Assembly (NCBI GenBank): GCA_050247155.1
Contig: JBFWUS010000003.1
Coordinates: 62,001-126,000 of the forward strand
DNA: 64,000 nt
Direction: 5' to 3'
Source of the DNA: Mesorhizobium_G sp050247155
GTDB taxonomy: Bacteria > Pseudomonadota > Alphaproteobacteria > Rhizobiales > Rhizobiaceae
The translations under genes were made by a program, and so were the position numbers. Positions within the stretch are counted from its first letter, which is position 1; every line of letters starts with the position of its first letter. Below are positions 50,567-59,282 of the stretch, one piece after another. Under the pieces are notes generated by a model, which made no database searches, had not been told where the DNA came from, and saw only the letters and a program-made list of their open reading frames with translations.

Positions 50567-51325
50567 ATGGAATGGCGTGACGAGGGAATCATCCTGGGTG
50601 TTCGCCGGCATGGCGAGACCAGCGCCATTCTGGAGGTGATGACGCGCGCGCATGGGCGGCATCTCGGCCTGGTGCGCGGCGGCCGTTCGCGCAAGCAGCA
50701 ACCGGTGCTGCAGGCGGGCAACCGGGTCGACCTGATCTGGCGTGCACGGCTGGATGAACATCTGGGCACTTTCCAAGCCGAACCCTTGGCCATGCATGCC
50801 GCGCGCCTGATGGGCAGCGCTGCCGGCGTGTTCGGCTTGCAGACCCTGGCGGCGCATCTGCGCCTTCTGCCGGAGCGCGATCCGCATGCCGGCCTGTTCG
50901 AGACGCTGGCCATCATCCTTGACCACCTTGACGATCCGGAAGTCGCCGGCGAATTGATCGTGCGGTTCGAACTGCTGGTGCTGGAAGAACTCGGCTTCGG
51001 GCTCGACCTGACAGAGTGCGCGGCGACAGGCGCGCGCCAGGAACTGGTCTTTGTTTCGCCGAAGTCGGGCAGGGCGGTATCGCGGGCGGCCGGGCGGCCG
51101 TGGCAGGACAAGATGCTGGCGCTGCCGGCCTTCCTTGTCGAGGCGACGCCGCTGCGCGCCGACCTGCCGGCCATCGAAAACGCCTTCCGGCTAACCGGCT
51201 TCTTTTTCGCCCGGCATGTCTATGAAACGCGCGGGCTGGCCGAGCCCGAAGCGCGGGCCGGTTTTCTCAACGCATTGCGCCGAGCCTATGCCGGGCGCCC
51301 TACCAACGGAGACACCGCCGCATGA
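50567..51325 (+). CDS. recO: DNA repair protein RecO
   Basis: 252 residues. N-terminal OB fold (EWRDEGIILGVRRHGETSAI, LVRGGRSRKQQPVLQAGN), then helical domain with LLVLEELGFGLDLTECAATG and Zn-like region. RecO loads RecA with RecF/RecR. Note that the usual Cys residues of the RecO zinc site are only partly present (one Cys in ECAATG). The stop overlaps the PaaI start by four bases (ATGA). Confidence 0.95.
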   Translation: MEWRDEGIILGVRRHGETSAILEVMTRAHGRHLGLVRGGRSRKQQPVLQAGNRVDLIWRARLDEHLGTFQAEPLAMHAARLMGSAAGVFGLQTLAAHLRLLPERDPHAGLFETLAIILDHLDDPEVAGELIVRFELLVLEELGFGLDLTECAATGARQELVFVSPKSGRAVSRAAGRPWQDKMLALPAFLVEATPLRADLPAIENAFRLTGFFFARHVYETRGLAEPEARAGFLNALRRAYAGRPTNGDTAA

Positions 51326-51837
51326 GCGAAGTCGAGCTTTTCCCGGGCTATGTTTCGAAACTCGGCCTTGGCACGATCCCGCATGAGGATCTGGCGCATT
51401 ATTCGGGACTGGAACTGCTCCAGCGCATCATCGACCAGAAATATCCCGCACCGCCGATCGCCGCGACATTAAATTTTGGCCTGACAGAGGTCGGGCCGGG
51501 CAGAGCGGTGTTTCGCGGCGTGCCGAACGAGAATCATCTGAACCCGCTCGGCAGCATTCACGGTGGCTGGGCGGCGACCTTGATGGACTCAGCGCTCGCT
51601 TGCGCCGTGCAGACACTGTTGGAAAAGGGCGAGGGCTACACGACCGTCGAATTCAAGGTGAACCTGACACGGCCAATCTTGCCGAAGACCGGCGAGGTGG
51701 TCTGCGAAGGCAAGGTTGCGCATAAGGGCCGCACGCTGGCTGTTTCCGAGGCGACCCTCAAGGACAAGGACGGCAAGTTGCTGGCGTTCGGCACCGAGAC
51801 CTGCACGATCTTTCCGGCGGAAAGGCTGGCGAAATAG
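51322..51837 (+). CDS. PaaI-family acyl-CoA thioesterase
   Basis: 171 residues of the hotdog fold: NHLNPLGSIHGGWAATLMDS with the catalytic Asp/His-Gly region HGG, TVEFKVNLTRPI, and AHKGRTLAVSEATLKDKDGK. It hydrolyses CoA thioesters, often aromatic or medium-chain. Coupled to recO by a four-base overlap; ends three bases before the convergent MFS gene. Confidence 0.9.
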   Translation: MSEVELFPGYVSKLGLGTIPHEDLAHYSGLELLQRIIDQKYPAPPIAATLNFGLTEVGPGRAVFRGVPNENHLNPLGSIHGGWAATLMDSALACAVQTLLEKGEGYTTVEFKVNLTRPILPKTGEVVCEGKVAHKGRTLAVSEATLKDKDGKLLAFGTETCTIFPAERLAK

Positions 51838-51840
51838 GCC

Positions 51841-53079
51841 CTACTCCGCCGGCATCAGCTTCACGCGCTGCACGGGTGCTTCCTTGATCGGCCAGTGCAC
51901 GATGGCGGCGAAGACACCAAGCGCTGCACCGAGCCACCACACGGGATCGTAGGAACCGAGGCGGTCATAAAGATAGCCGCCGAGCCAGACGCCGAGGAAC
52001 GAGCCGATCTGGTGCGACAGGAAAACGATGCCACCCAGCATGCCGAGATGGCGCGTGCCGAACATGATGGCGACCAGCGCGTTTGTGGGGGGAACGGTCG
52101 ACAGCCACAGCAGCCCCATGATCACCGCGAAGCCGATCACTGTGACCGGCGTCTGCGGCAACAGCAGGAAGGCAGCGATGAGGATGGCGCGCGAGAGATA
52201 GTTCAGCGCCAGCAGATAAGGCTTCGAGTAGCGTTGGCCGAGATAGCCTGACGCCAACGAGCCGATGATGTTGAAAAAGCCGATCGCCGACATGGCGATG
52301 ACCGCATATTTCGCGTCGATGCCGATGTCGCGGATGTAGGGCGGGAAGTGCACCGTCACGAAGGCCAGCTGGAAACCGCAGACGAAAAAGCCAGTCGTGA
52401 GAAGCAGATAGCTGCGGTGGCTGAAGGCTTCGCGCAACGCCTGACCGACGGTCTGCTCAAAATCGTCCAGTTTGACCACTGCGGTCTTGGCATTGCCCAC
52501 CAGAGGAATGCCCAGGATCGGAATGACCAGCATTGCGATCGCCATGTAGACCAGCGCATCCGACCAGCCATAGGCCGAGATCAGGCCCTGGCCCAGCGGC
52601 GCGAAGATGAACATGCCGGCCGAACCAGCCGCGGTGCCGAGGCCGAAGACGAAGCTGCGGCTTTCGGCTGGAACATTGCGGGCGAAGGCCGACAGCACGA
52701 TCGTGAATGAACCGGCCGCGACGCCAAGGCCGATGAGCACGCCGCCGCTGATGTAGAGCATGGACGGGGAGTCGGCGTTCGCCATCAGGAAGAGGCCCAA
52801 CGCATAAAGCACACCGCTCAAGAGCAGCATGCGCCAGGTGCCGAACTTATCCGCCATGGCTCCGAAGATCGGCTGTCCGATGCCCCAGGCAAGGTTCTGG
52901 ATCGCCATGGCGAGACCGAATGTCGTGCGATCCCAACCCTTTTCAGCCAGCATGGGGATCTGGAAAAATCCCATAGCCGAGCGAGGGCCAAACGTCATCA
53001 TGGCGATCAGGCAGCCGCAGATGATGATCAGCCAGGGTAGTTGGACCGCCGGGGCCGCTGACGCCTGCCTTACGCTCAT
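51841..53079 (-). CDS. MFS transporter (OFA/monocarboxylate-like)
   Basis: 412 residues, 12 predicted helices. Family features: QPIFGAMADKFGTWRMLLLS (loop 2-3 motif A), VPAESRSFVFGLGTAAGSAG in the middle and SGYLGQRYSKPYLLALNYLS in the second half. It probably exchanges or imports a carboxylic acid; substrate unknown. Stand-alone on the minus strand, divergent from the sigma factor gene. Confidence 0.92.
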   Translation of the reverse strand: MSVRQASAAPAVQLPWLIIICGCLIAMMTFGPRSAMGFFQIPMLAEKGWDRTTFGLAMAIQNLAWGIGQPIFGAMADKFGTWRMLLLSGVLYALGLFLMANADSPSMLYISGGVLIGLGVAAGSFTIVLSAFARNVPAESRSFVFGLGTAAGSAGMFIFAPLGQGLISAYGWSDALVYMAIAMLVIPILGIPLVGNAKTAVVKLDDFEQTVGQALREAFSHRSYLLLTTGFFVCGFQLAFVTVHFPPYIRDIGIDAKYAVIAMSAIGFFNIIGSLASGYLGQRYSKPYLLALNYLSRAILIAAFLLLPQTPVTVIGFAVIMGLLWLSTVPPTNALVAIMFGTRHLGMLGGIVFLSHQIGSFLGVWLGGYLYDRLGSYDPVWWLGAALGVFAAIVHWPIKEAPVQRVKLMPAE

Positions 53080-53289
53080 GGAATATCTCCGAGATTTCGC
53101 AACAAATACGGGAAATGCGCGTCCAACAAAAGTGAATAGATCGCGGGTGTTCCTTCAATTCGTTTGATGTATCGCAGGTTGGAAGAAAACGTCTCGATCG
53201 CGCGTTTGTGCGGCAGAAGCTATCGGTAGCCGGTTGAGCCGTATGCCGGGCGGGACTAGAAGAAATGGAGAGTATGGCGCCAAGCGGGC

Positions 53290-53808
53290 ATGGACGATCG
53301 GCAGACAGCAATTCTGGCGGAGATACCGCGCATGCGGCGCTATGCGCGCGCCTTGCTGCGCGATTCCGACATGGCCGACGATCTGGTCCAGGACAGCCTT
53401 GAGCGGGCGCTGAGCCGGCTCGAGAACTGGCGGTCCGGCGAAAGCCCGCGGCGGTGGCTGTTTACGATCATGCACCATCTTTTTGTCGATCAGTTTCGGC
53501 GATCGAAGCGGCGTGGCGAAACCGCCATGCTGCCACTCGACAACACCGAAGCTTTGTCGCAGCCGGCCGTGCAATTCGGTCATGCCGCCAATGGCGAAGT
53601 GCTGAACGCACTCCAGCAGATCGGCGAGGACCGCCGCGCCGCCTTGCTGCTGGTCGCTGTCGAAGGTTTTTCTTATGCCGAAGCGGCGCAGATGTTGGAT
53701 ATACCGGCAGGTACGGTCATGTCGCGCGTGTCGCGCGGCCGCGAAGAACTGCGTGCAGTGATGGATGACGCGCATCGCCGCAGGGCCATCAGGGTGGTCG
53801 AGACATGA
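53290..53808 (+). CDS. ECF-family RNA polymerase sigma factor
   Basis: 172 residues. Region 2: MRRYARALLRDSDMADDLVQ then DSLERALSRLENWRSGESP and RWLFTIMHHLFVDQFRRSKR. Region 4: RRAALLLVAVEGFSYAEAAQ and LDIPAGTVMSRVSRGREELR. It directs polymerase to an alternative promoter set, controlled by the anti-sigma factor whose start overlaps its stop by four bases. Confidence 0.95.
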   Translation: MDDRQTAILAEIPRMRRYARALLRDSDMADDLVQDSLERALSRLENWRSGESPRRWLFTIMHHLFVDQFRRSKRRGETAMLPLDNTEALSQPAVQFGHAANGEVLNALQQIGEDRRAALLLVAVEGFSYAEAAQMLDIPAGTVMSRVSRGREELRAVMDDAHRRRAIRVVET

Positions 53809-54590
53809 CCACGCGCGGCTATTCCGAACGCGATATCCACCTGGCGCTGGATGGCGAGTTGCCGGCGGACGATCGGCAGGGGTTCGATCGCTGGCTCGAT
53901 GCGCATCCGGATATGAGAGCGCTGGAGCAGCGTTTCACTGACAACCGTGAGCAGTTGAAAGCTGGTCTGGACCCGATCCTCGACGAGCCTGTTCCGGAAA
54001 GGCTGTCGCGCCTCGTCGCGGCGTCGGATAAGATGCCTGCCAGCGGCAACCGGGTCTTGCGCTATGCCGCTGCTGCGGCGGCGCTGCTGGCGGTGGGCGG
54101 GCTTGCCGGCTATTTTGCCGCGCCGCGATTGAATTCCAATACGCCGGCGCTGGTACAGATGGCGGACAGCGCCATCGATGCGCACAATATCTATTCGAAC
54201 GAAAAGCTGCATGTGGTCGAGGTCGGGGCCGATCAGCGCGACCATCTGCAAGGTTGGCTGTCGAAGCGCGTCGGCGTGAAGCTGATCGCACCGGACCTGA
54301 AGAACCAGGGCTTTGAGCTGATCGGCGGGCGGCTGCTGCCGTCGGGCAAGAAGACGGCTGCGCAATTCATGTATCAGGACGCAACCGGCAACCGCGTTTC
54401 GCTCTATGTCACGCGCGACGAGACCGGGGCGGATACCGGCTATCGTGTGCTGGAAGAAAACGGCTCGCGCGCCATCTATTGGCTCGACGGCGGTTATGGC
54501 TGCGCGGTGGCGGGCGCCGCGCCCGAAAAGCTGTTGTCGGCGATAGCCGACGCGACCTATTCGCAATTGCTGGCCGGCGACAAAAGCTGA
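53805..54590 (+). CDS. Anti-sigma factor, single-pass membrane protein
   Basis: 261 residues: cytoplasmic part 1 to about 83, one helix about 84-106 (RVLRYAAAAAALLAVGGLAG), then a periplasmic domain of about 150 residues with KNQGFELIGGRLLPSGKKTA and MYQDATGNRVSLYV. Reminiscent of FecR/anti-ECF proteins of the RskA/ChrR-associated type, but the N-terminal domain lacks the His-x3-Cys-x2-Cys of zinc anti-sigma factors. It should hold the ECF sigma and respond to an envelope signal through the periplasmic domain. Translationally coupled to the sigma gene. Confidence 0.88.
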   Translation: MTTRGYSERDIHLALDGELPADDRQGFDRWLDAHPDMRALEQRFTDNREQLKAGLDPILDEPVPERLSRLVAASDKMPASGNRVLRYAAAAAALLAVGGLAGYFAAPRLNSNTPALVQMADSAIDAHNIYSNEKLHVVEVGADQRDHLQGWLSKRVGVKLIAPDLKNQGFELIGGRLLPSGKKTAAQFMYQDATGNRVSLYVTRDETGADTGYRVLEENGSRAIYWLDGGYGCAVAGAAPEKLLSAIADATYSQLLAGDKS

Positions 54591-54650
54591 CGAAGGTCAC
54601 AGTAGACTCTCGCTTTTGTTGGCGACTGGCGAAATCTGCACGGCAGTTGC

Positions 54651-54695
54651 CCTTCTCCCGTTCTTACGGGGAGAAGGTGCCGGCAGGTGGATGAG
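54651..54695. repeat. Palindromic repeat unit at the 3' end of the HD gene
   Basis: CCTTCTCCC and GGGGAGAAGG around TTCTTAC form a stem, followed by GTGCCGGCAGGTGGATGAGG, a sequence style common between rhizobial genes. The stop codon and last ten codons of the minus-strand HD gene lie within it. Relative of the units at 9691, 34272 and 63482. Confidence 0.65.
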
Positions 54696-55326
54696 GGGCG
54701 GCGCGAACATTTGTAACGGCTCGCATCTTCTCCAACTCGCTGAATCGGCGCGTGAACGAGCGTTCGGCCGTGTTGGCGGCGAAGGGCGCGAGATCCAACG
54801 TATCGGCCGAAAAGCCGCGCGGTCTTCCGAAGAATTTCGCTGCTTCGGCTGTGGAAAAGCCGGCAAGCTCCGTCGCTTCGAAATAGGCGGCGATCTGATC
54901 GGCGCGCTTGATGTCGCTGACAAGGCGTTCCGGCAATTGGGACGGCAGGCCGAAGCGAAGATGCACCGCCGCCTGGAGCCTGGTTTCGATCACTTTGTAG
55001 GCTCCGCCAATCACGGCCTTGAAGGGCGAGATCATGTCACCGATGACATATTCCGGCGCATCGTGCAGCAGTGCGGCAAGCAGTGCGTCGGGATGCGCGC
55101 TTGGCACAAGGCGGGAAAAGATCGTCTCGACCAGCATGGAATGTTGCGCCACCGAAAAGGCGTGGTTGCCGGATGTCTGGCCGTTCCAGCGCGCGACGCG
55201 AGCCAGCCCGTGCGCGATGTCGGCGATCTCGATATCGAGCGGCGAGGGGCTGAGCAGATCGAGCCGCCGGCCCGACAACATGCGCTGCCAGGCGCGCGGC
55301 GGCGCACCGGTCTTGTCTGGCATCAC
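54664..55326 (-). CDS. HD-domain hydrolase (YfbR-like)
   Basis: 220 residues. The HD metal motif is visible as HAFSVAQHSMLV and AALLHDAPEYVIGDM, with a later ADQIAAYFEA, as in 5'-nucleotidase YfbR and related HD proteins. Substrate is likely a nucleotide monophosphate, but not certain. Its ATG at 55326 overlaps the ygfZ stop by four bases. The final residues (PHPPAGTFSP) come from the repeat unit at 54651-54695, so the native C-terminus may have been replaced. Confidence 0.88.
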   Translation of the reverse strand: MMPDKTGAPPRAWQRMLSGRRLDLLSPSPLDIEIADIAHGLARVARWNGQTSGNHAFSVAQHSMLVETIFSRLVPSAHPDALLAALLHDAPEYVIGDMISPFKAVIGGAYKVIETRLQAAVHLRFGLPSQLPERLVSDIKRADQIAAYFEATELAGFSTAEAAKFFGRPRGFSADTLDLAPFAANTAERSFTRRFSELEKMRAVTNVRAAPHPPAGTFSP

Positions 55327-56204
55327 ACGCCCTCGGCCCGGTCTTGCGGGAAGGTGAATTTCGCCCAGTCGGGAATGGCGAGTCCGACAGGCACGGCTCC
55401 GCCGACGATCGGCTGGCCCGAGTCCATCGCCGCTTTGACCTTGTCGATGCGCGCGATCGCCAAGCCGCGCGAGCCGACGGTCGTGCCGAGTGTTCCGACC
55501 GACCGGCCGTCGGCCATCAGTTCGGCTCCGGCAGCCGGCAGCGGGCCGGCGCCGGTGGCGATGAGCACACGACGGCGGGCGGTACCGCGATGCTGCATGC
55601 GCGAGACAACCTCCTGGCCGATATAGCAGCCCTTACCGAAGCCGACGCCATTCATCTGGTCGAGCAGCACGTCGTGCGGGAAAGCGTCACCCAATTCGTA
55701 GTCGCTGCCGCTCTCGGCGATGCCGTGCTCGATGCGCAGCTTATCCCAGGCGGTGCGGTCGGCTGTACCAGATACGGCCGGACCGTAGAAGCGCGCCACA
55801 TCCAGCTCCTTCGGGAATCGCGTATCCGCCATGGTGTTTGAATCAGGCGATGAATTTCCTGATTCGATGTTTGAGCTTGCACCGCTATCTGCCCAGCGCA
55901 CCGACACTTTACGATCGTCATCGGCCGAAATCTCGACCTTGGCGCGCAGCCGGTAAAGCATCAGCCGGCGGGCAAAGTCGGGGATGACGTCGCACCGGCA
56001 ATCGAGCGCGAGCCGCTGATCGCCATCGCGGAAAACAAGAAAATCGAACAGTATCTTGCCCTGTGGTGAGAGCAGTGCGCCGGGCTTCGCTTCGCCTGCT
56101 TTCAGAGCGTCGAGATCGGTCGTGATGATGTTCTGCAAAAAATGCTCTGCATCGAGCCCGGCAAGGGTGATCAGCGCGCGGTCTTCGAGCTGGACTGTAG
56201 GCAT
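55323..56204 (-). CDS. ygfZ: Folate-binding Fe-S assembly factor YgfZ
   Basis: 293 residues. The hallmark KGCYIGQEVVSRMQHRG is present, and ALLSPQGKILFDFLVFRDG near residue 50. YgfZ uses tetrahydrofolate to help assemble or repair Fe-S enzymes. ATG 56204 chosen; the upstream seven codons lack support. Insert ASSNIESGNSSPDSNTMADT in the middle is a family-variable loop. Operon ygfZ then HD gene. Confidence 0.93.
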   Translation of the reverse strand: MPTVQLEDRALITLAGLDAEHFLQNIITTDLDALKAGEAKPGALLSPQGKILFDFLVFRDGDQRLALDCRCDVIPDFARRLMLYRLRAKVEISADDDRKVSVRWADSGASSNIESGNSSPDSNTMADTRFPKELDVARFYGPAVSGTADRTAWDKLRIEHGIAESGSDYELGDAFPHDVLLDQMNGVGFGKGCYIGQEVVSRMQHRGTARRRVLIATGAGPLPAAGAELMADGRSVGTLGTTVGSRGLAIARIDKVKAAMDSGQPIVGGAVPVGLAIPDWAKFTFPQDRAEGV

Positions 56205-56288
56205 GGCGACGTACCGAGCTTGCAAACGGGGCGACCATTACGTAAGGCGCGGGCACTTCGCGGGCAAGAGCCAGATCGGGAGAGTGGC

Positions 56289-57620
56289 ATGGCGGCAACC
56301 TACGACCTCATCCTGAAGGGCGGCACGGTCGTCAACCATGACGGCGTGAGCCAACGCGACGTCGGTGTAAATAGCGGCCGCATCGCGGCCATCGGCGATT
56401 TGATGCAGGCGTCCGCGGACCAGACAATCGATTGCCGTGGGCTGCATGTACTCCCCGGTGTCGTGGATAGCCAGGTGCATTTCCGCGAGCCGGGACTGGA
56501 GCACAAGGAAGACCTTCAGACAGGATCGCTGGCGGCGGTGCTCGGAGGCGTCACGGCGGTGTTCGAAATGCCGAACACCAAGCCGCTGACCACCAGCGAG
56601 GAGACCCTTGCCGACAAGGTGCATCGCGCAACCGGCCGCATGCATTGCGACTTTGCCTTCTGGGTCGGCGGCACGCGCGACAATGCCAAGGAGGTCGGCG
56701 AGTTGGAGCGCCTGCCGGGCGCGGCCGGCATCAAAGTGTTCATGGGTTCGTCGACGGGCGACCTGCTCGTGGAAGACGATGACGGCGTGTTCTCGATTTT
56801 GAAGAACACGCGCCGCCGCGCCGCCTTTCATTCCGAGGACGAGTTCCGGCTGCGCGAGCGGCTCGGTGAACGCGTCGAAGGAGACCCGTCCTCCCATCCG
56901 GTTTGGCGCGACGAGATCGCCGCTCTGCAATGTACTGAACGTCTGGTGTCGGTCGCGCGGCGGGCGCGAGCACGCATCCACGTGCTGCATATTTCCACCG
57001 CCGAGGAAATTGAGTTCCTCGCCGGGCAAAAGGATGTCGCGACCTGTGAGGCGACGCCGCATCACCTCACCCTGTCGGCAGACGACTATGCGACGCTTGG
57101 AACATTGATCCAGATGAACCCGCCGGTGCGCGCGGCGCGCCATCGCGACGGCATCTGGCAAGGCATCGGCCAGGGTATCGTCGATGTACTGGGCTCCGAC
57201 CATGCGCCGCACACGCTGGAGGAGAAGGCAAAGCCTTATCCGGCATCGCCGTCCGGCATGACTGGCGTACAGACGCTGGTGCCGATCATGCTCGATCATG
57301 TGAATGCCGGGCGGCTGTCGATCGAGCGCTTCGTCGATCTTGCCAGCCATGGCCCGAACCGCATTTTTGGGACGGCGCGCAAGGGCCGCATCGCGGTTGG
57401 CTACGATGCGGATTTCACTGTGGTCGACCTGAAGCGCGTTGAAACGATCACCAACGCTCAGGCCGGCTCAAAGGCCGGCTGGACGCCATATGACGGGCGG
57501 CAGGTCATCGGCTGGCCGGTCGGCACGATCGTGCGCGGACTGCAGGTCATGTGGGAAGGCCAGCTGGTGACGCCGGCGCAGGGCAGGGTGGTGGAGTTCC
57601 AGGAGAGCCTCGCGGCCTGA
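56289..57620 (+). CDS. Dihydroorotase-like amidohydrolase
   Basis: 443 residues of the cyclic amidohydrolase family (dihydroorotase type I/allantoinase/hydantoinase). N-terminal beta domain, then LPGVVDSQVHFREPGLEH, EMPNTKPLTTSEETLA, Lys in GIKVFMGSSTGDL, His in AFHSEDEF and VLHISTAEE, and the catalytic Asp in GSDHAPHTLEEKA. The first metal motif is Q-V-H where most family members have H-V-H, so one binuclear metal ligand is missing at that position. A catalytic dihydroorotase is still likely for this subgroup, but allantoinase or an inactive PyrC' role is possible. ATG 56289 chosen; 56142 start lies inside the ygfZ promoter. Confidence 0.85.
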   Translation: MAATYDLILKGGTVVNHDGVSQRDVGVNSGRIAAIGDLMQASADQTIDCRGLHVLPGVVDSQVHFREPGLEHKEDLQTGSLAAVLGGVTAVFEMPNTKPLTTSEETLADKVHRATGRMHCDFAFWVGGTRDNAKEVGELERLPGAAGIKVFMGSSTGDLLVEDDDGVFSILKNTRRRAAFHSEDEFRLRERLGERVEGDPSSHPVWRDEIAALQCTERLVSVARRARARIHVLHISTAEEIEFLAGQKDVATCEATPHHLTLSADDYATLGTLIQMNPPVRAARHRDGIWQGIGQGIVDVLGSDHAPHTLEEKAKPYPASPSGMTGVQTLVPIMLDHVNAGRLSIERFVDLASHGPNRIFGTARKGRIAVGYDADFTVVDLKRVETITNAQAGSKAGWTPYDGRQVIGWPVGTIVRGLQVMWEGQLVTPAQGRVVEFQESLAA

Positions 57621-57626
57621 CGTATC

Positions 57627-57655
57627 TTGCAAACGATATGCATCCAATATATATT
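57627..57655 (+). promoter_or_regulatory. Candidate sigma-70 promoter of the BrnT/BrnA pair
   Basis: TTGCAA at 57627 and TATATT at 57650 are separated by 17 bases, a good match to the -35/-10 layout; transcription would begin close to 57662, shortly before the ATG 57675. Confidence 0.55.
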
Positions 57656-57674
57656 CTATACATAAAAGAGCGTC

Positions 57675-57941
57675 ATGGAAATTGATTGGAGCCCAGTCAA
57701 GAACGACGAATTGAAGGCCCGACACGGATTTGGTTTCGAGCGTGTTCTTGTCGCCCTGTCCGAAGGAGCGTTGCTGGATGAACGGTCGCATCCAAGCGAG
57801 CGATATGCGCATCAGCGGCAGCTTGTGGTCGACATAGACGGCTATGTCTGGATCGTTCCGTTCGTGACTGACGGCACGCGAGCCTTCTTCAAGACCATGT
57901 TTCCGAGCCGCAAGGACAAGAAGAAATATCTGGGAGATTGA
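57675..57941 (+). CDS. BrnT-like RNase toxin
   Basis: 88 residues with a compact RelE-like/BrnT-type pattern: MEIDWSPVKNDELKARHGFG start (as in BrnT), DERSHPSERYAHQ in the middle, and the YVWIVPFVTDGTRAFFKTMF strand pair followed by a basic KDKKKYLG end. Partner antitoxin starts one base after. The activity is inferred from the family. Confidence 0.75.
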   Translation: MEIDWSPVKNDELKARHGFGFERVLVALSEGALLDERSHPSERYAHQRQLVVDIDGYVWIVPFVTDGTRAFFKTMFPSRKDKKKYLGD

Positions 57942-57942
57942 G

Positions 57943-58215
57943 ATGGACCAGACAAGGACGGCTATGACCGACGAGGAAGAGCGTGATCTGATCGAAAGTT
58001 CCGAACGCGGCGAGTGGGTATCGGTCGGCAATATCGAACGTCGACGTGCGCTTTGGCAGGAGGCCGCCAAAGCCGCCTTGGACGGCAAGCGTCAACGAAT
58101 TTCCATATCGATCCCTGAACGCGACCTTGCCAGGCTGAAGGCGCGGGCCGCCGAGGAGGGGATGCCTTATCAGACGCTGATCAATTCGATCCTACACAAA
58201 TATGTCAGCAGTTGA
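57943..58215 (+). CDS. BrnA/CopG-like antitoxin
   Basis: 90 residues. The N-terminal part is acidic (TDEEERDLIESSERGEW), the C-terminal half is a ribbon-helix-helix: QRISISIPERDLARLKARAA then GMPYQTLINSILHKYV. It follows the toxin by one base, an order (toxin first) typical of brnTA. It should bind the operator at the toxin promoter and neutralise the toxin. Confidence 0.82.
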   Translation: MDQTRTAMTDEEERDLIESSERGEWVSVGNIERRRALWQEAAKAALDGKRQRISISIPERDLARLKARAAEEGMPYQTLINSILHKYVSS

Positions 58216-58246
58216 GGGAGCCCGCTGGGAGCTACGAGGCCGACCC

Positions 58247-58314
58247 TAGAGCGATATGAGGTTAGATTGAACCATCGCCGGCAGAATGGTTCAATCTAAC
58301 CTCATATCGCTCTA
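58247..58314. repeat. Perfect 29-bp inverted repeat
   Basis: The arm starting TAGAGCGATATGAGGTTAGA (58247) is perfectly complemented by the arm ending at 58314, 29 bases each, with a ten-base loop CGCCGGCAGA. It lies 32 bases after the BrnA stop and 18 bases before the stop of the convergent hypothetical gene. Could terminate both, or be a stand-alone palindromic mobile repeat; no T-tract follows in either direction. Confidence 0.95.
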
Positions 58315-58332
58315 ACTCCGATCAGCTCTCCT

Positions 58333-59196
58333 TTACTCCCCCGTGACGAAAAACGCCCACTCGCCCGCGGGCGTGATGCCGAGACGGTAGAAGATATAGC
58401 TGTTGAAGGTCACCATCTCCTCGTAGTCGCCGGCGGTGATGATCTTGTAGAGCTCGACCCGCTGGCGCGGATTGAGCTTGTCAAGCGCCAGGCCGAAGAA
58501 ATAGGGCCAGACATAAATATCTTCCTTCGTGCCGGCATTGAGGTGGACGTAGCCCGCTTCAAGGACCTCTTCCATGATGGCGAGAATCTCGCGGCCCTCA
58601 CCGTCACCGGACGCGGCTTTCAGGAAGGCAATCGGGTCATCCGGCGTTTCGCTCAGCGACAGTTGCGGCGCGCGGCTGCCTGTGCCGACTAGCGGCCTGA
58701 GCTTTTCGATATCGCCGCTCTTGCTGGCTTCGATCAAAAGGTTACGCATCCGCCGCACGGGTTCAGGCAATTTTTCCACGTCGTATTCGACCGGCGGCGG
58801 CGGCGCATCGGGGTCGACATCGGGGCGCGCGATGCCGGCCTCTTCGCCGGGCGTGACGTTTGGATTCACGCCGGGCAGGGCATCATCCTGTGGCGTGTCC
58901 GGCTCGGGTTCCGTCGCCTCGTCGGCGTCTGGCACCGCAGGTGACATCGGATCGGGCAGCGGGATTTCCGGCTTCGTTTCGGCGGGAGGCGTCGCCTGCT
59001 TGTCGTCCGTCGCCGGAGCCTGACCGGAAGGAGCCGGAAGTTCCTCCCGCTTGATTTCGCTGAGTGCCCACGCCTGATTTGCGGAAACCATGAGCGGCGT
59101 CATCAGGAGGGCTGCCGTCACCAGGCAATGGACGACCGGTTTGACGGCTGAAGCAGGTTGGCGTGCGCCAGAAATCATTCCAGGGAGACTCCGCAT
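58333..59196 (-). CDS. Conserved rhizobial secreted protein
   Basis: 287 residues from the ATG 59196 (59235 and 59178 are also open). A signal peptide with a hydrophobic VVHCLVTAALLMTPLMVSAN is followed by a long Pro/Asp/Glu-rich disordered part (residues about 50-145) and a folded C-terminal domain (PEPVRRMRNLLIEASKSGDI, PYFFGLALDKLNPRQRVELY, VTFNSYIFYRLGITPAGEWA). The last block resembles a conserved hypothetical protein of rhizobia. Periplasmic; function unknown. Confidence 0.8.
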   Translation of the reverse strand: MRSLPGMISGARQPASAVKPVVHCLVTAALLMTPLMVSANQAWALSEIKREELPAPSGQAPATDDKQATPPAETKPEIPLPDPMSPAVPDADEATEPEPDTPQDDALPGVNPNVTPGEEAGIARPDVDPDAPPPPVEYDVEKLPEPVRRMRNLLIEASKSGDIEKLRPLVGTGSRAPQLSLSETPDDPIAFLKAASGDGEGREILAIMEEVLEAGYVHLNAGTKEDIYVWPYFFGLALDKLNPRQRVELYKIITAGDYEEMVTFNSYIFYRLGITPAGEWAFFVTGE

Positions 59197-59282
59197 CGAC
59201 CCAAAGGCCATAGGGGATTGCGGATGGTCAATCAATTCAAAGCAATGTCAGAACGACTGCAAGGCGACCGCTTTTTAAACGC

